This document shows, in pieces, positions 46,477-57,764 of a stretch of 64,000 nt of DNA. How positions within the stretch are numbered: position 1 is the stretch's first letter; each line of letters begins with the position of its first letter. A program made the position numbers and the translations under genes. Source of the stretch: Cepaea nemoralis (lineage: Eukaryota; Mollusca; Gastropoda; Stylommatophora; Helicidae); assembly GCA_014155875.1 (NCBI GenBank), contig JACEFZ010027760.1:188501-252500 (forward strand), written 5' to 3'. The notes under the pieces were generated by a model. That model did not search any database, was not told where the DNA came from, and saw nothing but the letters and a program-made list of their open reading frames with translations.

Positions 46477-47708
46477 TTAGAAATAGTTAAGGCTGTTAGA
46501 GGGGGCAGGAAAATGTCTTTGCTGGAGTGATATCATGAATGCTTGGTGCAGGGCTGCAGGATTGTATCGCATTAGCTGCTGAAGTTGACGGTTCCACTCA
46601 TAGGGTTGTAGATTACCGTCCAGCGAGGGATTGCTATGAGTGTCACTGGAAGTACCTACATTGGAAGCAGGCATCGACGGTACAGCACCATTGTTTAACG
46701 GTGTCCCCTTTGACATCATAGAGGGAGACTGTTTTACGGGCAAGGTAGGAAACAAAGTATCATATTTAGCAACATTTGGATTGGAGCTTGGGTTGCTATT
46801 CACAACATTTTGTTCCTGGGGTACAGACAAGGGTGGTGTGGGAAGAGAAGGAGTGTTTTCTGAACACAGTGAGATGGCTGTTGCCGGAGGTGAAGTTCGG
46901 TTTACTCCTGTAACTGGTGCTGGTTGATGTGCACGTTCGGGATATTTTATGTTCTTCGCTAGGAAGCTACTTCCTAGCTTGGAACAATGTATTTGATCCC
47001 TGTATAGTTGTTTCTTAGGAGCTCCGGACGGTGACGTAAAGTAGGGGGTGTTATTTATGAAATTCATGCTATTATTTTTACAGAATTTATATAACGTTAG
47101 ATTAGCAACATCGGCAGTACGACGCTGGAACCCGTAACATGGTGGAATGATGGATGAAATAAACAAAGATGATTTCGGAAATCTATTGCGCAATAGCACC
47201 TCCAATGTAGCTAGTTGTGAGGTGCTGATGATTTTATTATCCATTATGTCATTAACACCAATATGGACTGTTGCTCTCCTAATTCGGTCGTTCACTTGGA
47301 ATCGTCGCAGTGTAGCGGTCAGCCTGTCAATGTCAGCGCCTGGTACAGGGTAGATTGAAGTTGATTCGCTGTCAGAAGATGACATGCGATCACTATAGAT
47401 TCCCTTCAGCAGGGAGTCTCCAATGACGACATGTGTTGCACTGTGATCTATGGTTATTTCACGCTGCTGGCGTGTCCGCTTGGACTGTTGTTGCCACTGG
47501 TCACTGTCGTCTTTCTTGTGTTTTTGTTTATTATATCTTGCTTGCGTTGTTTGTTGATATCCAGTAGTGGTAACGACTGAGCTCTGTGATTCCAAGTCTG
47601 CTGCTGGAGAGTCTACACTTAAGGCCTGGAACCTGTTGCTGACATGCACATCGATGGGGTAGATAGATGGTGTGCGTTCTACAGGTTTAGTGGTGGTTTT
47701 GGTGCTTG
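46477..47708 (-). pseudogene. LINE-A ORF1, C-terminal part: SGNH-type esterase domain
   Basis: Continues the ORF1 frame from 51,681 after the RTE-like insertion. In the 390-residue segment from the ATG at 47,649, VVIGDSLLKG holds the nucleophile Ser (79), HIGVND matches the G-x-N-D block (131-134), and RDQIHCSKLG supplies Asp218 and His221. This is the SGNH/GDSL hydrolase found in ORF1 proteins of CR1-clade LINEs. A P/S/T/Q-rich C-terminus follows. All triad residues are intact. Confidence 0.85.
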
Positions 47709-50700
47709 TGTGTCAGGTCTTAGTCAGATATGACTGAGCTACCGTAAAACAGTAGACGGTACTACCTGGTTTCTGTTAGCGCCGAACGTTGGGCGGCGCT
47801 TACCAATCCCGACACCCCACATTGTGCCAACGGCTTCGGGCGGAAGAGCGCAATTGGGAGGGTACAAGCCTTACCCTGGTGCGAGGAAATGCAAGCTAAA
47901 GACAAAATTGTCATGGCAGGGCAGACCAGGCCCTAAGCCTTGGTTGGCGACTGGTCTAGGATCGAAGCTCCGACAGGCGGACAGTTAGAGCATTGCTTTG
48001 CTGATCCGGCAGCTTCTGCAGCTTGTCTTGTTCCAGATGTAGGGGTGTTACCTTTCCTCTGGAGTGAACTAGGCAGGTCGAGAGAGGGATCATGCTGCAT
48101 GGGCAACACATGATCTCTATATTTTAGCCCAGGCTTTGTGCTATGGAGAGGCAATAACTCCATCCCTGGTCTTAACTGGTCTCGGAATCAAAGCGAGAGG
48201 CAACTGTTACGGGTTATAAGTCCTTGTCAGTTGGCGTAGACATGGGGCGCCACGCGTTGCCTCTGACGGTGGGAGACACCTATAGGTGTCACTGATCAGC
48301 TACCGCCCGCCTCAAGCTGGGCAGCCCCCAGCCAATTGGGTGCTGATCCGCCACAGCCTGCCTGCTTCAATGGGTGCTTGGGGCTAGGACAAAATCTGAA
48401 ATCGCAGGCTGTAAAACCAATGCACCAGGTACAAACAAAAATAAAAATAGAAACCTCAAGCTACGGCTTGCAACCTGGAACGTGAGAACCATGTGTCCAG
48501 GATTTTCCACTGACTTGACCAATATTGACGATGTGAGAAAAACGGCTGTGATTGATGCCGAACTCAATCGTCTTAACATTGATATTGCTGGCCTGCAGGA
48601 GACTCGCCTCGCTGAGGAAGGGTCACTCAGGGAAAACAACTACACCTTTTTCTGGAAGGGTAGAGGGCAGGCAGAAAAAAGGCAACACGGTGTGGGCTTT
48701 GCAGTGAAGAATTCGCTACTGGGAATGATTGAAATTCCAGCAGGAGGAAATGAAAGACTATTATCCCTGCGCTTGGCAACCTTTTGTGGGTTTGCCACCA
48801 TTATTACTGCATATGCACCGACACTCGATTCCTCTGATGATGTGAAGGATTTGTTCTATGAGGAGTTAGACTCCGTGATCAAGGCAGTTCCAAAATCTGA
48901 CTACATTTATATGCTCGGTGATTTCAATGCTCGTGTGGGCAAGGACTCGAGTTCATGGCCAGTGTGCCTTGGAAAATACAACATCGGTCGCATGAATGTA
49001 AATGGGCAAAGGCTGCTGGAGCATTGCACCAGTAATGACCTATGTATTACAAACTCTTTTTTTTAAAACAAAAGAGATGCATAAGGTCACATGGAAACAT
49101 CCAAGATCCGGCCATTGGCACCAGCTGGACTTCATCATCACACGGAGACATCATCTGAACCATATATCATTGACTCGTAGTTACCACAGTGCTGACTGTG
49201 ATACGGATCATTCTTTGGTTGTTGCAAGGGTTAGACTGAGACCAAAGAGAATCTACACAGCTAAACACAAATCTAGCCCCAGGATTAATATTATTAACAC
49301 TCATGATCCTGAAAAGTGCTTTCAGTTTCAACAGCAACTTGAAGACGCTTTCACTGATGCACCAGAAAATTGTACAGTAAATGAAAAGTGGGGTCAAATC
49401 AAGGAAACTCTTTATAAAACTGCCGTAGGGGTTTACGGCACTGTGGATCATAAGAGGCAGGACTGGTTTGCGGCCTAACAGCGAGACTCTGCAGCCCTTG
49501 ATTGATAAGAAGAAGAAAGCTCTCTTAAGAAACAAGGAAATGACCAACGCGTAACACTCTGAGTGAGCTAAGGCAAGCTAGGAAGGATGTGCAAAAGGCT
49601 GCCAGGCAGTGTGCAAATGATTATTGGATCAAGTTATGTGAGTCCATTCAAATCGCAAGTGATAAGGGAGACATAAGAAGCATGTATGAAGGAATAAAGA
49701 AAGCCTGTGGTCCAGTGATCAAAAGAAGTGCACCATTGAAAACCTTGACTGGAGAAGTCATCACTGATAAGAAACAGCAGATGGACAGATGGGTAGAGCA
49801 CTATTTGGAGCTTTACTCAAGTGAGACCAAACTAGCGGATGATGCCCTCAATGCCATAGAGGCTCTACCAACTCTTGACCACCTGGACACACTTCCCACC
49901 ATAACAGAAGTTAAGTGTGCTATAAATGAACTTGCATCTGGCAAGGCTCCAGGTAAGGATGGGATTCCAATAGATGTTATCAGGAGTGGGCAAGACACAC
50001 TCACTATACAGATCCACCAGCTAATAGAGCTATGCTGGCGTGAAGGACAAGTCCCACAGGATTTCAAAGATTCAAGCATCATAACACTGTACAAGAACAA
50101 GGGCGATCGGAGCGACTGCAACAACTATAGGGGTATCTCACTTCTGTGTATTGTTGGAAAAGTATTTGCCAGAATTGTTCTGCGCAGACTTCAAGTCCTA
50201 GGAGATCAAGTCTACCCCGAATCACAGTGTGGCTTTCGACAGAACCGGTCTACCACTGATATGATATTCTCATTGCGACAAATGCAAGAAAAATGCCGTG
50301 AACAGAATCAACCACTGTTTATTGCCTTCATCGACCTCACAAAGGCATTTGATTTGGTCAGTCGTGAGGGTCTGTTCAAGGCACTAAAGAAGATTGGCTG
50401 CCCACCAACTCTTCTGTCCATTGTGGAATCGTTCCACACAGGCATGAAGGGTATAATCAAGTTTGATGGTGCAACGTCTGAAGAATTTGAAATCAAGAGT
50501 GGAGTTAAGCAAGGTTGTGTACTAGCTCCCACCCTCTTTGGAATATACTTTTCACTTCTACTGAAATATGCATTTCGTGATCAGGATGGTGGTATATACA
50601 TTCACTCACGCTCAGATGGCGGCCTCTACAATGCTCAGAGATTGAAGGCTAAGACCAAAATTAGGAGGGTACTGATCAGAGAGTTGCTTTTTGCAGATGA

Positions 50701-51680
50701 TGCTGCAGTTACGACCCACTCTGAGGAAGAATTGCAATGTCTAATATCTGCATTCTCCTAATGCTTGTTCTGAATTTGGTTTAACAATTAGCAAAAAGAA
50801 GACACAGATTATGTCACAAGGTGCACATGGGGTACCATCAATCTTTATTGACGACGCCGAACTAGAGATAGTAGACCATTTTACATATCTAGGATCAGTG
50901 GTAAATAGCAAATTATCCCTAGATCAGGAAATCAACATCCGGATTGGTAAGGCAGCAACAACAATGAACAGGTTAAGAAAAAGAGTCTGGGAGAACAGGA
51001 AGCTTACTGCCAAAACAAAAGTCCTTGTCTATCAAGCCTGTGTCCTTAGTACTCTTCTCTATGGCAGTGAAACCTGGACAACTTACTCACACCAAGAGAA
51101 CAATTTAAACAGCTTTCATATGCGGTGTCTGCGAAGAATTCTTGGTATTAAGTGGCAAGACAAAATCACAAATACTGAAGTATTGGAAAGATCAGGTTGT
51201 GTGACAGTTTATTCCATGCTCAGTCTTCGTAGACTTAGATGGATAGGACATCTTAGGAGGATGGATGATGGTAGAATACCAAAGGATATCTTTTTTGGTG
51301 AATTACAGATGGGTAAGAGATCTCAGGGTCGGCCTCTACTACGATACAAAGATGTGTGTAAGCGGGACATGATTGATACAGGCATTGATAATGCACATTG
51401 GGAGCAAGTCGCCGCTGAACGTGTTGCATGGAGGGCAAATATCAGAAATGGAATAAAGTCAAAGGAGAAAATTATTGCAGAAAAGTCACACACCAAGCGT
51501 TTGAGACGTAAGATGGTGCATGATGGTGGAAATGACCACTAGTTCACATGCACCCACTGTGAACGGACATTTACAGCGCAAATTGGCCTTATCAGTCACA
51601 CTCACTACCGCCATAGTTAAAAGTTATTATGCCTTTTTAAAGCAAAAAACTATCGTCTGTCAAGACGGCAAGGTGCCAAT
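47709..51680 (+). mobile_element. RTE-like LINE copy 1 (full length, inside LINE-A ORF1)
   Basis: About 3.97 kb, almost identical to copy 2. The 5' end GTGTCAGGTCTTAGTCAG abuts CTTGTGTG of the host ORF1, and the 3' end GGTGCCAAT abuts (GT)n, so the target duplication is a GTGT-type sequence that cannot be sized exactly. Relative to copy 2 it has extra single bases near 47,907, 48,402, 49,060, 49,478, 49,541, 50,760 and 51,625, breaking the frame four times, plus a TAG before the finger. Confidence 0.92.
48374..51600 (+). pseudogene. RTE-like ORF2 copy 1: APE endonuclease, RT, C2H2 finger
   Basis: Endonuclease: LATWNVRTM, GLQETRL, MLGDFNARVGK and DCDTDHSLVV, in two frames (extra T at the T run near 49,060). 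RT from 49,589: GKAPGKDGIPIDVI, CNNYRGISLL, QCGFRQNRSTTDMIF, FIDLTKAFDLV (motif A), GVKQGCVLAPTLFGIYFS (motif B), LLFADDAAVT (motif C). After 50,811 come DHFTYLGSVVNSKL, LLYGSETWTT and GRPLLRYKDV. A TAG at 51,541-51,543 precedes the finger CTHCERTF..HTHYRH. All RT catalytic residues are present; only frame breaks disable it. Confidence 0.92.
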
Positions 51681-52292
51681 GTGTGTGTGTGTGTTGCTTG
51701 TAGAAACTATCTGTATGTCATTATGCGACGAACATTCACTGGTAACACACGCATCTACAACACCATGGATACTTTCTGTTTGTGCACTTTTATGAAATGA
51801 CTGTGCACGCTTTAGTTTCAAGGCATGTATGGATGTTTTAAAAGTCTCCTTCTCTTCTTTAAGAATTCGGATTTCCTCTCGAAGAAGAATGTTTTCTTTT
51901 TTAAACTCCGCAATAATGTTAGTGGTGTTGTTGGTAATAAAATCTTTTAACCTCGTCTCCAAAGCCTGAATTAGATCACGGCAACAATCATTGTGGCTCT
52001 GTGTTTCGGCCGAAGAAAGCGTCTTTGAAGGTGATGTGTTAGTTTGATAAGATTGAGCTGGCGAATTGTGTTGTTTGTCCAGCTGGACATCAGTGTCTAC
52101 TAGTTCACTAGAATGTTCACTAGACAACGTGATGGATGTTGGCGATGAAGATGATCGATTCAGTCGCTGAGCTGGCGTGCTAACTAACTTTTGTCCCGTC
52201 TTGTTTTTGTTTACATTTTCACATCGCTTTGACACAGTTGATGATCGTAAGTTGGAGGACATGTTGGCAATATAGGCAGCTCGACAAGGCAA
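51681..52292 (-). pseudogene. LINE-A ORF1, N-terminal part: coiled coil
   Basis: Begins at an ATG (52,290-52,292; a second in-frame ATG lies 10 codons later). Low-complexity S/T/Q/N-rich sequence is followed by a coiled coil (ALETRLKDFITNNT ... ENILLREEIRILKEEKE), which would trimerise ORF1p. After QIVSTSNTHT the frame leaves into the RTE-like element. The same frame resumes at 47,708 with STKTTTKPVERTP, so the pre-insertion ORF1 was continuous. Confidence 0.85.
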
Positions 52293-52730
52293 GGAGTAAA
52301 TAAAACTGCAGGCCTTTCTGTAGATCGTGCGTGGCGCTTATCTCTTGCTAGTCACACATAGTTAAGTCTCACGTTGTCGTGAATCAATAATTGGTAAAAA
52401 TCAAAAATGGATGCTCTTACCCTCACGTGTCACAATGAAATCTTCATTTAACTAAATAAACAGTCACATAAACTTGACAGTTGAGAGTGTGTAAATTCAG
52501 CACAATAATGGAGTAAGTAAATAAAAGCGCCGGCCCTTCTGTAGGGCGTGCGTGGTGATTATCACTTGTTAGCCCCGCATGGCTAATTCTCACGCTGACG
52601 TGGATCGATAATTGGTAACATTCAAAAACGGCTGCTCTTACCATCACATATCATAAAGAATCCCTCATTTCACTGAATAAACGGTCACATAAACTTGAAG
52701 TGTTGAGTAGTATGTAAATCCACTCTTAGA
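52293..52730 (-). promoter_or_regulatory. LINE-A 5' UTR with two ~220-bp tandem units
   Basis: Two tandem copies about 220 bp apart share CTTCTGTAGGGCGTGCGTGG, ATCGATAATTGGTAA-like and CGGTCACATAAACTTGA blocks (plus-strand spelling), with about 75-80% identity by eye. Tandem 5' units act as promoters in some mammalian L1 families; that role here is inferred only from position. Confidence 0.65.
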
Positions 52731-52829
52731 ACGAACACAATGATATACACAACATCGCGATTGAATTAAGTAAACTTGTTAAAATATTCAAACATCGAGA
52801 GAGCATGTGAAGACACGTCCGCTCGTTAC

Positions 52830-52895
52830 CGGAAACCGGAAGGGGAAGGTGATGTACTCAGCCATCTTAAAGACCTCCAATTGCCAGAGACACAT
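52830..52895 (-). CDS. PET100: PET100-like cytochrome c oxidase assembly factor, N-terminal coding piece
   Basis: Start ATG at 52,893-52,895, with AAAA just upstream. The 22 codons begin MCLWQLEVFKMAEYITFP and continue FRFP. The pattern W-x-L-E-V-x-K-M-x-x-Y-x-x-F-P is characteristic of the N-terminus of PET100, a small inner-mitochondrial-membrane protein needed for complex IV assembly. After codon 22 comes GTAACG, a plausible 5' splice site in phase 0. The frame otherwise runs 10 more codons to a stop. The remainder of the protein matches a piece 12 kb away on the same strand (40,446-40,613). The family usually has a hydrophobic segment after FP, which is short here. Confidence 0.7.
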
Positions 52896-53335
52896 TTTTG
52901 CAAAGGTCCGTTATTATTATATTTATACGTTGTGAAGAGAAACCAGAGTTTTTACGGATGGGTGTATGTTAACCCCACGCTTTAGCCCTCAACCTGGAGG
53001 ACCAGGATCATTTACAATTATAAAGTACTTTAAATTATTTGAGCTGTTTTCTTAAAACAACAAAACTTTCAAACAACATACAGAAATAATAAATTTCTGT
53101 AAATATATGCTAATTGAAAATCTTAGATTAGTTATATGTACTTAAACAAATGGAATATAAATTTGAGATATCCTAGAAATATTTTTAATTATAATTATTT
53201 CCCTTGCTTACCACACTATTCTTATGTCCCTTGATATTTTATTCTTTAAATGCAGAAAAGCCCCATTTACACTCTGTGACGCACGTAGAGAATATGCTAG
53301 CTCCAGTAATTATATCTTAATTACCTTTATTATAT
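52896..53335. other. region upstream of the PET100-like start
   Basis: About 440 bp. On minus, TATAAATA lies at 52,920-52,927, too close to the ATG for a classic TATA promoter. The rest is AT-rich without recognised features. If the PET100-like gene is real, its 5' UTR and promoter should lie here or beyond LINE-B. Confidence 0.35.
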
Positions 53336-53662
53336 AAACAAACAAACAAAACAAACAAACAAACTTTATTTTCAAAGGGTTAAGAATTGGGCACGCAGGC
53401 CCGTCTAACATTCTGCCCTTCTATCACTCTCTTTCATACATTATTTCATTCACACATCATTCAAGGCTAACAAAGAACAGTAACAATATAAAAGATATGC
53501 ATTATAAAGGCATGGGCAAAATGCAAACATCAAAACTACACGACACAGTAATATTAGATAATGGTCTGACACTTGTTATTAACCATGTGGATTATACTGT
53601 CCTACAAAAAGGTGATTGGCTGTTATACTAGGGTTTTGTTATTATTATTATTATCTCAATTA

Positions 53663-53859
53663 TTAAGGGGGAAGGTAATCCGTATTGAGATAGTGTTCGA
53701 ATAATTTGCGATTATATGAATAGGGATTGGTGATGTCTTTGATTTCCTGTGGAAGATTGTTCCACAGCTGAGATGCAGAGTACGTTAAGCTTGTTTTGTA
53801 TAAGTCAATCCTAGGCTTCGGAACGTGTAGTATATTTAAACGTTTACTGTGTCTAGCAT
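53663..53859 (-). pseudogene. LINE-B ORF2: last ~60 codons
   Basis: In frame with the part above 57,838 once the 11-bp target duplication is counted once: SKRLNILHVPKPRIDLYKTS, then LWNNLPQEIKD and YLNTDYLPP with a TAA at 53,663-53,665. It parallels the LINE-A C-terminus (KRLNLLHVSKPRLDLYKTCF). Confidence 0.93.
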
Positions 53860-53880
53860 GGTGTCAGGTCTTAGTCAGAT

Positions 53881-54138
53881 ATGACTGAGCTACCGTATAA
53901 CAGTAGACGGTACTACCTGGCTTCTGTTAGCGCTGAACGTTGGGCGGCGCTTACCAAACCCGACACCCCACATTGTGCCAACGGCTTCGGGCGGAAGAGC
54001 GCAATTGGGAGGGTACAAGCCTTACCCTGGTGCGAGGAAATGCAAGCTAAAGACAAAATGTCATGGCAGGGCAGACCAGGCCCTAAGCCTTGGTTGGCGA
54101 CTGGTCTAGGATCGAAGCTCCGACAGGCGGACAGTTAG
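53881..54138 (+). other. 85-codon open frame in the 5' region of RTE-like copy 2
   Basis: Starts MTELPYNSRRYYLASVSAER and ends KLRQADS. Conserved in copy 1 but shifted there by one base near 47,907. No known ORF1 domain is recognised. It might be a short upstream ORF or simply a noncoding leader. Confidence 0.35.
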
Positions 54139-54630
54139 AGCATTGCTTTGCTGATCCGGCAGCTTCTGCAGCTTGTCTTGTTCCAGATGTAGGGGTGTTA
54201 CCTTTCCTCTGGAGTAAACTAGGCAGGCCGAGAGAGGGATCATGATGCATGGGCAACACATGATCTCTATATTTTAGCCCAGGCTTTGTGCTATGGAGAG
54301 GCAATAACTCCATCCCTGGTCTTAACTGGTCTCGGAATCAAAGCGAGAGGCAACTGTTACGGGTTATAAGTCCTTGTCAGTTGGCGTAGACATGGGGCGC
54401 CACGCGTTGCCTCTGACGGTGGGAGACACCTATAGGTGTCACTGATCAGCTACCGCCCGCCTCAAGCTGGGCAGCCCCCAGCCAATTGGGTGCTGATCCG
54501 CCACAGCCTGCCTGCTTCAATGGGTGCTTGGGGCTAGGACAAAATCTGAATCGCAGGCTGTAAAACCAATGCACCAGGTACAAACAAAAATAAAAATAGA
54601 AACCTCAAGCTACGGCTTGCAACCTGGAAC

Positions 54631-57600
54631 GTGAGAACCATGTGTCCAGGATTTTCAACTGACTTGACCAATATTGACGATGTGAGAAAAACGGCTGTGA
54701 TTGATGCCGAACTCAATCGTCTAAACATTGATATTGCTGGCCTGCAGGAGACTCGCCTCGCTGAGGAAGGGTCACTCAGGGAAAACAACTACACCTTTTT
54801 CTGGAAGGGTAGAGGGCAGGCAGAAAAAAGGCAACACGGTGTGGGCTTTGCAGTGAAGAATTCGCTACTGGGAATGATTGAAATTCCAGCAGGAGGAAAT
54901 GAAAGACTATTATCCCTGCGCTTGGCAACCTCTTGTGGGTTTGCCACCATTATTACTGCATATGCACCGACACTCGATTCCTCTGATGATGTGAAGGATT
55001 CGTTCTATGAGGAGTTAGACTCCGTGATCAAGGCAGTTCCAAAATCTGACTACATTTATATGCTCGGTGATTTCAATGCTCGTGTGGGCAAGGACTCGAG
55101 TTCATGGCCAGTGTGTCTTGGAAAATACAACATCGGTCGCATGAATGAAAATGGGCAAAGGCTGCTGGAGCATTGCACCAGTAATGACCTATGTATTACA
55201 AACTCCTTTTTTAAAACAAAAGAGATGCATAAGGTCACATGGAAACATCCAAGATCCGGCCATTGGCACCAGCTGGACTTCATCATCACACGGAGACAAC
55301 ATCTGAACCATATATCATTGACTCGTAGTTACCACAGTGCTGACTGTGATACGGATCATTCTTTGGTTGTTGCAAGGGTTAGACTGAGACCAAAGAGAAT
55401 CTACACAGCTAAACACAAATCTAGCCTCAGGATTAATATTATTAACACTCATGATCCTGAAAAGTGCTTTCAGTTTCAACAGCAACTTGAAGACGCTTTC
55501 ACTGATACACCAGAAAATTGTACAGTAAATGAAAAGTGGGGTCAAATTAAGGAAACTCTTTATAAAACTGCCGTAGGGGTTTACGGCACTGTGGATCATA
55601 AGAGGCAGGACTGGTTTGCGGCCAACAGCGAGACTCTGCAGCCCTTGATTGATAAGAAGAAGAAAGCTCTCTTAAGAAACAAGGAAAGACCAACGCGTAA
55701 CACTCTGAGTGAGCTTAGGCAAGCTAGGAAGGATGTGCAAAAGGCTGCCAGGCAGTGTGCAAATGATTATTGGATCAAGTTATGTGAGTCCATTCAAATT
55801 GCAAGTGATAAGGGAGACATAAGAAGCATGTATGAATGAATAAAGAAAGCCTGCGGTCCAGTGATCAAAAGAAGTGCACCATTGAAAACCTTGACTGGAG
55901 AAATCATCACTGATAAGAAACAGCAGATGGACAGATGGGTAGAGCACTATTTGGAGCTTTACTCAAGTGAGACCAAACTAGCGGATGATGCCCTCAATGC
56001 CATAGAGGCTCTACCAACTCTTGACCACCTGGACACACTTCCCACCATAACAGAAGTTAAGTGTGCTATAAATGAACTTGCATCTGGCAAGGCTCCAGGT
56101 AAGGATGGGATTCCAAGAGAGGTTATCAGGAGTGGGCAAGACACACTCACTATACAGATCCACCAGCTAATAGAGCTATGCTGGCGTGAAGGACAAGTCC
56201 CACAGGATTTCAAAGATTCAAGCATCATAACACTGTACAAGAACAAGGGCGATCGGAACGACTGCAACAACTATAGGGGTATCTCACTTCTGTGTATTGT
56301 TGGAAAAGTATTTGCCAGAATTGTTCTGCGCAGACTTCAAGTCCTAGGAGATCAAGTCTACCCCGAATCACAGTGTGGCTTTCGACAGAACCGGTCTACC
56401 ACTGATATGATATTCTCATTGCGACAAATGCAAGAAAAATGCCGTGAACAGAATCAACCACTGTTTATTGCCTTCATCGACCTCACAAAGGCATTTGATT
56501 TGGTCAGTCGTGAGGGTCTGTTCAAGGCACTAAAGAAGATTGGCTGCCCACCAACTCTTCTGTCCATTGTGGAATCGTTCCACACAGGCATGAAGGGTAT
56601 AATCAAGTTTGATGGTGCAACTTCTGAAGAGTTTGAAATCAAGAGTGGAGTTAAGCAAGGTTGTGTACTAGCTCCCACCCTCTTTGGAATATACTTTTCA
56701 CTTCTACTGAAATATGCATTTCATGATCAGGATGGTGGTATATACATTCACTCACGCTCAGATGGCGGCCTCTACAATGCTCAGAGATTGAAGGCTAAGA
56801 CCAAAATTAGGAGGGTACTGATCAGAGAGTTGCTTTTTGCAGATGATGCTGAAGTTACGACCCACTCTGAGGAAGAATTGCAATGTCTACTATCTGCATT
56901 CTCCAATGCTTGTTCTGAATTTGGTTTAACAATTAGCAAAAAGAAGACACAGATTATGTCAAAGGTGCACATGGGGTACCATCAATCTTTATTGACGACG
57001 CCGAACTAGAGATAGTAGACCATTTTACATATCTAGGATCAGTGGTAAATAGCAAATTATCCCTAGATCAGGAAATCAACATCCGGATTGGTAAGGCAGC
57101 AACAACAATGAACAGGTTAAGAAAAAGAGTCTGGGAGAACAGGAAGCTTACTGCCAAAACAAAAGTCCTTGTCTATCAAGCCTGTGTCCTTAGTACTCTT
57201 CTCTATGGCAGTGAAACCTGGACAACTTACTCACACCAAGAGAACAACTTAAACCGCTTTCATATGCGGTGTCTGCGAAGAATTCTTGGTATTAAGTGGC
57301 AAGACAAAATCACAAATACTGAAGTATTGGAAAGATCAGGTTGTGTGACAGTTTATTCCATGCTCAGTCTTCGTAGACTTAGATGGATAGGACATCTTAG
57401 GAGGATGGATGATGGTAGAATACCAAAGGATATCTTTTTTGTTGAATTACAGATGGGTAAGAGATCTCAGGGTCGGCCTCTACTACGATACAAAGATGTG
57501 TGTAAGCGGGACATGATTGATACAGGCATTGATAATGCACATTGGGAGCAAGTCGACGCTGAACGTGTTGCATGGAGGGCAAATATCAGAAATGGAATAA

Positions 57601-57764
57601 AGTCAAAGGAGAAAATTATTGCAGAAAAGTCACACACCAAGCGTTTGAGACGTAAGATGGTGCATGATGGTGGAAATGACCACGTGTTCACATGCACCCA
57701 CTGTGAACGGACATTTACAGCGCAAATTGGCCTTATCAGTCACACTCGCTACCGCCATAGTTAA
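54631..57764 (+). pseudogene. RTE-like ORF2 copy 2: APE endonuclease, RT, C2H2 finger
   Basis: The endonuclease frame is open from 54,631 to a TGA at 55,837-55,839 (GGA in copy 1). RT runs 55,861-57,009 with motif A FIDLTKAFDLV, B GVKQGCVLAPTLF and C LLFADDAEVT. A 2-bp loss near 56,964 shifts the frame; the C-terminal part 57,011-57,764 reads DHFTYLGSVVNSKL and ends with the finger CTHCERTFTAQIGLISHTRY plus RHS (C-x2-C-x12-H-x4-H). A first ATG upstream of 54,631 is not evident. With only two lesions it is closer to intact than copy 1. Confidence 0.93.

Larger units (their letters stand above)
40632..52829 (-). mobile_element. CR1-like LINE-A, near full length, split by an RTE-like LINE
   Basis: Minus-strand LINE with tandem 5' UTR units, ORF1 (coiled coil and SGNH esterase), ORF2 (APE endonuclease and RT), a 3' UTR containing a 2.7-kb repeat expansion, AATAAA and a (TTGAT)n tail. 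Interrupted at 47,709-51,680 by RTE-like copy 1 inside ORF1. The 5' boundary lies between 52,731 and 52,829 and is not fixed. It occupies nearly all of the interval between the two PET100-like coding pieces, in the same orientation. Defects: RT motif A deletion, a TGA near the ORF2 C-terminus, and the insertion in ORF1. Confidence 0.85.

Noticed and set aside
52857..52872. YY1-like AAGATGGCTGAG on the minus strand, considered as a LINE promoter
   Set aside because: The bases encode K-M-A-E in the PET100-like N-terminus, which explains them better.
53048..53066. CTTAAAACAACAAAAC as a target duplication of LINE-A matching CTTGAAACAATAAAAC at 40,614-40,629
   Set aside because: 14 of 16 positions match, but both are low-complexity, and the site lies outside the PET100-like start codon, so it would place coding sequence within the LINE.
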